Assembly: GCF_015546995.1 (NCBI RefSeq)
Contig: NZ_JADMUH010000002.1
Location: 62,001 to 126,000, forward strand
DNA length: 64,000 nucleotides
Direction: 5' to 3'
Origin: Streptococcus infantis
GTDB taxonomy: Bacteria > Bacillota > Bacilli > Lactobacillales > Streptococcaceae
In this document: positions 59,722 to 64,000 of the stretch, piece by piece
Layout of the letters: each line of letters opens with the position of its first letter
How positions within the stretch are numbered: the stretch's first letter is position 1
Made by a program: the position numbers and the translations under genes
Notes under the pieces: generated by a model
Told to the model about the DNA's origin: nothing
Databases searched by the model: none
The model's input: only the letters and a program-made list of their open reading frames with translations

Positions 59722-60291
59722 ATGAAAAAGAATATCTTGACAACCCTTGTTGCTGCCCTTGTCTACTTTCTCTGTATCGGAGTGGGGGTTCTACTAGGGA
59801 ACCTTGTCGACCACACTGGAAATATGTTTTACGCCCCTGCCTTTTCTGCTCTTGTGGGCGGTAGCGTCTATATAATCCTTTTAGCCAAAGTGCCTCGTTT
59901 CGGAGCGATTACTTCGATAGGACTTGTGATTGCTCTCTTTTTCCTCGGGAGTAAGCATGGTGCTGGAGCCTTTCTGCCAGGTATTATCTGCGGTCTTGCA
60001 GCAGATGGCATCGCTCACCTAGGACATTACAAGGATAAGGTTAAAAACCTTCTTTCCTTCCTAGTTTTTGCCTTTGGTACTACTGGTCCCATCCTACTCA
60101 TATGGTTGACCCCTCAAGCCTATATTGCAACTCTAGTCGCTCGTGGAAAATCTCAGGACTATATCGATCGCATTATGGTTGCACCGAATCCTGCTAATAT
60201 CCTCCTCTTTATCACAAGTGTTCTCATCGGCGCTTTACTTGGTGCCCTGATTGGACAAACACTTAGTAAGAAGTTGACACATAAAAGTTAA
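59722..60291 (+). CDS. MptD-family putative ECF transporter S component
   Basis: 189 residues, five or six membrane helices; matches the Trep_Strep/MptD membrane family (VGVLLGNLVDHTG, GIICGLAADGIAHLG). Such proteins are thought to be substrate-binding S components of energy-coupling-factor transporters; the EcfA/EcfT partners are not encoded here. Shine-Dalgarno CGAAGGAGAACTT. Confidence 0.8.
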   Translation: MKKNILTTLVAALVYFLCIGVGVLLGNLVDHTGNMFYAPAFSALVGGSVYIILLAKVPRFGAITSIGLVIALFFLGSKHGAGAFLPGIICGLAADGIAHLGHYKDKVKNLLSFLVFAFGTTGPILLIWLTPQAYIATLVARGKSQDYIDRIMVAPNPANILLFITSVLIGALLGALIGQTLSKKLTHKS

Positions 60292-60293
60292 AT

Positions 60294-60319
60294 AAAAAGA
60301 GCCACACGGCTCTTTTTTT
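60294..60319. terminator. Bidirectional terminator between the ECF gene and metI
   Basis: AAAAAGAGCC/GGCTCTTTTT around an ACAC loop. Confidence 0.85.
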
Positions 60320-61010
60320 ATTTATGACTTAATTTCTTGGTCAACAAGTCTCCCAAGAACTGAATTGTAAAGATAATCAGAATAATGATAAGTGTCGCAA
60401 GGACTGTCACATCATGATTGAAACGGTTAAATCCATAAGCGATAGCTACGTTACCAATACCTCCAGCCCCAACTGCTCCCGCCATAGCTGTTTCACCGAC
60501 GAGGGAGATCAAGGTCACAGTCGTCACACGAATCAAGTCTGGTAGACCTTCTGATAGGTAAACACCCACGATATCCCAGAAAGTAGCTCCGCTAGCTTGA
60601 GCTGCCTCGATGACACCGCCATCTAGTTCTGCCAATACCACCTGTACTTGACGGGCAAAAAAGGCAAAGACTGCAAAAGATAGGGGTACAATAGCCGCAT
60701 TTGGCCCGATACTTGTCCCTACGATTAGATGAGAGAAGGGTGACAAGACTGCCAAGAGAATAATAAATGGCACCGCACGGAAGATTGACGTGATCTTGTC
60801 TAAAATCCAGAAAACAACTTTATTTTCCAAGACACCACCTGGAGCTGTCAAGACAAGGAAAAGCCCTGCAACCAGCCCTAGGAAACCTCCAATGATAAAG
60901 GAAAGAACCGTCATATACAGGGTCAAGTAGATTGCTGTTCCCCAGCCAGCTTGACCAGACCAACCCATCTTGTAGACGTTTGGTAAATATGTTTGAATCA
61001 AGTCTGCCAT
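60318..61010 (-). CDS. metI: Methionine ABC transporter permease
   Basis: 230-residue inner-membrane subunit of the MetNIQ importer. MetI-type EAA loop GVIEAAQASGATFWDIVGVY. Five or so helices. One base after metN. Operon order metQ, M20 peptidase, metN, metI as in pneumococcus. Confidence 0.95.
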   Translation of the reverse strand: MADLIQTYLPNVYKMGWSGQAGWGTAIYLTLYMTVLSFIIGGFLGLVAGLFLVLTAPGGVLENKVVFWILDKITSIFRAVPFIILLAVLSPFSHLIVGTSIGPNAAIVPLSFAVFAFFARQVQVVLAELDGGVIEAAQASGATFWDIVGVYLSEGLPDLIRVTTVTLISLVGETAMAGAVGAGGIGNVAIAYGFNRFNHDVTVLATLIIILIIFTIQFLGDLLTKKLSHK

Positions 61011-61011
61011 C

Positions 61012-62073
61012 TCACTGTCCTCCCTTCAATACTTTTAGTTGCACACCAGCCTGACGGATAGCATCTTGAGCGCTTGCCAAGGCTTCTTTTTCCCCTGACA
61101 AGACAACCACAAGCTCACCCACAGGAGTGCCGTCAAGAATTTCAATGTTTCCATAGAGAATATTGGCTGTTACTTGGTAGTGCTTATACAATTCATTCAG
61201 AAGTGGTTCATCTGTAGAAGCGCCTGCATACTTGAGTTGTACCAAAATGCTATTTTCAGATAAGTGCTCCACGATTTCTTGCTTTTCAATCTTGACCATA
61301 GCTTCATCGATACCAGTAGCCGTTGAGATAAAGTCCTGAGTCAATGGTTGCTTAGGATCTGAGAAGATTTCAAGAACACTGCCCTCTTCAATCAAGCGAC
61401 CATCCTGCATCACAGCTACACGGTTAGCAATGTCTTTGACAATCTGCATCTCATGTGTAATCAAGACAATGGTCAAACCTAGCTTACGATTCAAATCTTG
61501 CAAGAGCGACAAGATTTGTTTAGTTGTCTTAGGGTCGAGAGCTGAAGTTGACTCGTCTGAAATCAAGATTTTTGGATCATTGGCCAAGGCACGTGCAATA
61601 GCCACACGTTGTTTTTGCCCACCAGAAAGTTGTGAAGGATAGTTTTCGGCACGGTCAGCCAATCCGACTAAGTCTAATAATTCAGCCACTTTAGCCTTCT
61701 TATCTTTCTCGCTAAGTCCAGAGTGTTTGAGGGCGAAGGCTACGTTTTCCTCTGCTGTTTTCTGGCTCATGAGGTTAAAGTGTTGGAAAATCATCCCAAT
61801 ATCTTGACGTTTGCGACGTAATTTCCCAGCAGTTAAGGTTTCTTTCCCATCAAAAATCACATCATCATCAACAGTAATTCTACCTGCAGATGGTTTTTGC
61901 AAAAGGTTGATCACACGAACCAAGGTTGACTTTCCTGCTCCAGAATATCCAACGATTCCGTAGATATCCCCTTCTTGGATGTGAATGGTCACATCTTTAA
62001 CCGCTGTGATGGTTCTTTTCTTTTGATGAAAAGTCACATCGATTTGATCTAACTTGATAATATCTCTACTCAT
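61012..62073 (-). CDS. metN: Methionine ABC transporter ATP-binding protein
   Basis: 353 residues. Walker [10 protein letters not shown], signature LSGGQKQR, Walker B ILISDEST, and a C-terminal NIL domain (about residues 265-350), which in MetN binds methionine for trans-inhibition. Overlaps the M20 peptidase stop by 8 nt. Works with MetI and MetQ. Confidence 0.96.
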   Translation of the reverse strand: MSRDIIKLDQIDVTFHQKKRTITAVKDVTIHIQEGDIYGIVGYSGAGKSTLVRVINLLQKPSAGRITVDDDVIFDGKETLTAGKLRRKRQDIGMIFQHFNLMSQKTAEENVAFALKHSGLSEKDKKAKVAELLDLVGLADRAENYPSQLSGGQKQRVAIARALANDPKILISDESTSALDPKTTKQILSLLQDLNRKLGLTIVLITHEMQIVKDIANRVAVMQDGRLIEEGSVLEIFSDPKQPLTQDFISTATGIDEAMVKIEKQEIVEHLSENSILVQLKYAGASTDEPLLNELYKHYQVTANILYGNIEILDGTPVGELVVVLSGEKEALASAQDAIRQAGVQLKVLKGGQ

Positions 62074-63439
62074 AGCTTCTAATCAGCTCCTCTACTAATT
62101 CAATATGGGTGTAATAATCGGCGATTCGCACATTTTCATCTCCACCATGGTCTCGGCTATTAGCATTTCCTAGACCAAAGGCAACCATAGGTACTTCTAA
62201 GGCATCAAAGACTGTATGCATAGGTCCTGTCCCAGCTGTAGTCGGCAAGACAGATACGCCCTGTGGATAGAATTTCTTGGCCAGTTCAATAACATTGAGA
62301 ATAGATGGTGCACTCATATCGCTTCGATAACTCATCTCACCCAAGGTATAGTACAATTCTACCTTATCAAAACCGTTTTTGTCTAGTTGTTTCCGGATTT
62401 TCTCCAAAACATCATGTGGTTCTAAGCCAGGAACCAAACGAACTTCTAGTTTAGCGCTAGCTTCTGCTGGCAGAATTGTTTTAACTCCTTGACCTTGATA
62501 GCCTGACTGAATTCCTTCGATATTGAGTGCTGGTTCAAAGAAGAACCGTTTGAGAAAGGCTGTACGTTCCTCTTGTAAAAGTGGCAATTCCAAGCCATAA
62601 ATCTGACTGATTTCCTCTGGATTGCGTTGGGCATAGGTTTCAACCAAGGCTAACTCACGTTCGTTTGGTTCCTGCACATCATCGTACAAACCTTCTACCA
62701 AGATACGGCCGTCGGCAGCGCGAAGACTAGTCAAAGCTTGAATGAGATACCATGGAGCTGATTCGATGACTCCACCATAGCTAGAATGGATATCGACGTC
62801 TGCACTCTTGACCTTGGCATCAAAGGTCATAATCCCCTTGTTTCCACCAGAGATTTCTAACTGTTCTAAGGCATTCTTTGTTCCTTGTTCCCAGACCAAT
62901 AAATCTGCACCACGAAGTTTGTCCGCATGTTTTTCTAAATATTTATCCAAGTCCATAGAGGCCGATTCCTCTGCCCCTTCCATGATGAAGCTGATATTGA
63001 CTGGAAGATCATCGTGATGTTGCATGTATTTTCTCAGAGCGCTCAATCGAGCAGTGATATGTCCTTTGTCATCGTCAACCCCGCGTCCATACATAATGCC
63101 ATCACGCAAAGAGAGCGTAAAAGGATCCTCGGTCCAAACTTGATCACCATCTGCTGGTACTGTGTCATAGTGGTTGTAGAAAATGATAGTCTTGGCATTT
63201 GGTCGTGAACTTTTGAAATGTGCCATGACAAAAGGCGCCGTATAGTTCTCGTCAATCTCAACTTCTGCACCAACACGTTTAAAAATCTCACCTAGATAAC
63301 GAGCCACCTCTTTCAGGCCGACTTGTTGGGCAAAGACTGATTTTTTAGAAATCAAGGTACGCAAAACTTCAAAATAATGTTGCGCTACATGATCCTTTTC
63401 AAACTTTTCAATTTGTTCTTCTTGGCTAGGGAAAACCAT
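62066..63439 (-). CDS. M20-family dipeptidase/peptidase in the met operon
   Basis: 457 residues. Dizinc motifs: [10 protein letters not shown] (His, Asp), [10 protein letters not shown] (Asp), EGAEES (Glu pair). It is conserved inside metNIQ operons of streptococci and may free methionine or other residues from imported or internal peptides; direct evidence is lacking as far as I know. Shine-Dalgarno GAAAGGTAGAGAGAAA. Confidence 0.92.
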   Translation of the reverse strand: MVFPSQEEQIEKFEKDHVAQHYFEVLRTLISKKSVFAQQVGLKEVARYLGEIFKRVGAEVEIDENYTAPFVMAHFKSSRPNAKTIIFYNHYDTVPADGDQVWTEDPFTLSLRDGIMYGRGVDDDKGHITARLSALRKYMQHHDDLPVNISFIMEGAEESASMDLDKYLEKHADKLRGADLLVWEQGTKNALEQLEISGGNKGIMTFDAKVKSADVDIHSSYGGVIESAPWYLIQALTSLRAADGRILVEGLYDDVQEPNERELALVETYAQRNPEEISQIYGLELPLLQEERTAFLKRFFFEPALNIEGIQSGYQGQGVKTILPAEASAKLEVRLVPGLEPHDVLEKIRKQLDKNGFDKVELYYTLGEMSYRSDMSAPSILNVIELAKKFYPQGVSVLPTTAGTGPMHTVFDALEVPMVAFGLGNANSRDHGGDENVRIADYYTHIELVEELIRSYE

Positions 63440-63524
63440 TTTCTCTCTACCTTTCTACTAGGACTTGTACCTTTAGAATCAATACAAGTGGATTTCATTT
63501 GTTTTAGGCTCTATATAAAAGCAA

Positions 63525-63550
63525 GAGGTGGAAAAAATCTCTCCCACCTC
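63525..63550 (-). terminator. Hairpin between metQ and the M20 gene
   Basis: GAGGTGG/CCACCTC arms, followed by TTGCTTTTATA. Likely partial terminator or protective stem that keeps MetQ more abundant than the rest. Confidence 0.7.
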
Positions 63551-63560
63551 CCTGTGTTTA

Positions 63561-64000
63561 TTACCAAACTGGTTGATCCAAGCCGTCTGAAGTTTCTTCG
63601 ATGACTTTTTTCACTTCGTCAGTGTGGTAAGCTGCGATAATTTTCTTGATTGCATCAGCTTTAGGTGATGATTCCCAATCTTTTTTCGCAACGATGATGT
63701 TATACCATTGTTTTGAGTTTTCGTCAGCTTGCTCTTTAAAGAGTGCTTTCTTGTAGTCCAATTTTGCTTCTGTAACAAAAGTGTTGTTTACAACAGCTGC
63801 ATCAACTGATGACAATGAACGAGCTGTTTGGCTAGCGTCCAATTCAGTGATTTTCAAGTTCTTTGGATTTTCTGTGATGTTTGCGATTGTCGCAAGTGCA
63901 GTTCCTGAAACATCCAACTTGATCAAACCAGCTGATTGAAGCAAGTAAAGAGCACGGCTTTCGTTTGTAGCATCGTTAGGTACTGCGATTTCACCCTTAT
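63561..64000 (-). CDS. metQ: Methionine-binding lipoprotein MetQ (N-terminus beyond window)
   Basis: The C-terminal ~146 residues of a NlpA/MetQ solute-binding protein: VPNDATNESRALYLLQSAGL is the conserved ligand-loop block, with a downstream NNTFVTEAKLDYKKALF. The open frame continues past base 64000, so the signal peptide and lipobox are not seen. Delivers methionine to MetNI. Confidence 0.94.
   Translation of the reverse strand, partial: KGEIAVPNDATNESRALYLLQSAGLIKLDVSGTALATIANITENPKNLKITELDASQTARSLSSVDAAVVNNTFVTEAKLDYKKALFKEQADENSKQWYNIIVAKKDWESSPKADAIKKIIAAYHTDEVKKVIEETSDGLDQPVW

Overview
The window is low-GC Firmicute DNA from a mitis-group Streptococcus (S. mitis, S. oralis or S. pneumoniae type). 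Evidence is the gene content (spxA, ireB-ruvX, malXCD-malA-malR with malQ-malP, the metQ/M20/metN/metI operon, Rgg), two short BOX-type repeats, and near-consensus sigma-A promoters, often with extended -10. From memory, several blocks here sit apart in pneumococcus (mutL is directly beside tyrS here), so a non-pneumococcal mitis-group strain is more likely.

Layout. 1-14.4 kb, mostly minus strand: tsaE, a purine permease, a HAD hydrolase, two lipoproteins, folC, the DUF1292-ruvX-ireB operon, spxA, a P-type ATPase (mgtA) behind a long Mg-sensing leader, pepP and uvrA. 14.4-26.4 kb: a complete 11.9-kb phage satellite (PICI/PRCI type) between uvrA and corA, bounded by an identical 26-bp repeat. 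26.4-34.8 kb: corA, DUF1129, SemiSWEET, CPBP protease, tag, ruvA, mutL, tyrS, rlmA. 34.9-44.6 kb: the maltodextrin regulon, with catabolic malQ-malP divergent from malX-malC-malD and followed by malA-malR. 44.7-57.2 kb: aspS, hisS, a membrane-protein operon under its own HTH regulator, a YfhO/GtrB glycosylation pair and a Thr-rich LPXTG protein. 57.3-64 kb: an MFS transporter with an Rgg regulator, an ECF-type membrane protein and the methionine ABC operon (metQ cut by the window edge).

The satellite has a tyrosine integrase, a CI/Cro-type switch, Rha, a run of small replication and regulatory genes, a RepA-like ATPase beside an iteron origin, a DUF1492/ArpU-type regulator, and a left end with small acidic proteins. 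No terminase, capsid or lysis gene is visible, so it should depend on a helper phage.

Its most unusual property is how much apparent non-coding RNA it carries: (a) three tandem hairpin RNAs with their own 17-bp-spaced promoters, divergent from two Sm/LSM-like protein genes; (b) a terminated cro-leader RNA whose loop is perfectly complementary over 17 nt to the start of the ci mRNA; (c) a small RNA repeating the hairpin found in the integrase leader; (d) a structured RNA convergent with a HEPN-like (R-x4-H) DUF3644 gene. Outside the satellite, the mgtA leader combines an M-box riboswitch, a terminator-like stem, a 23-codon Asp/Pro/Glu-containing peptide ORF and a long hairpin. Everything here was read by eye; folding, homology and expression were not computed.
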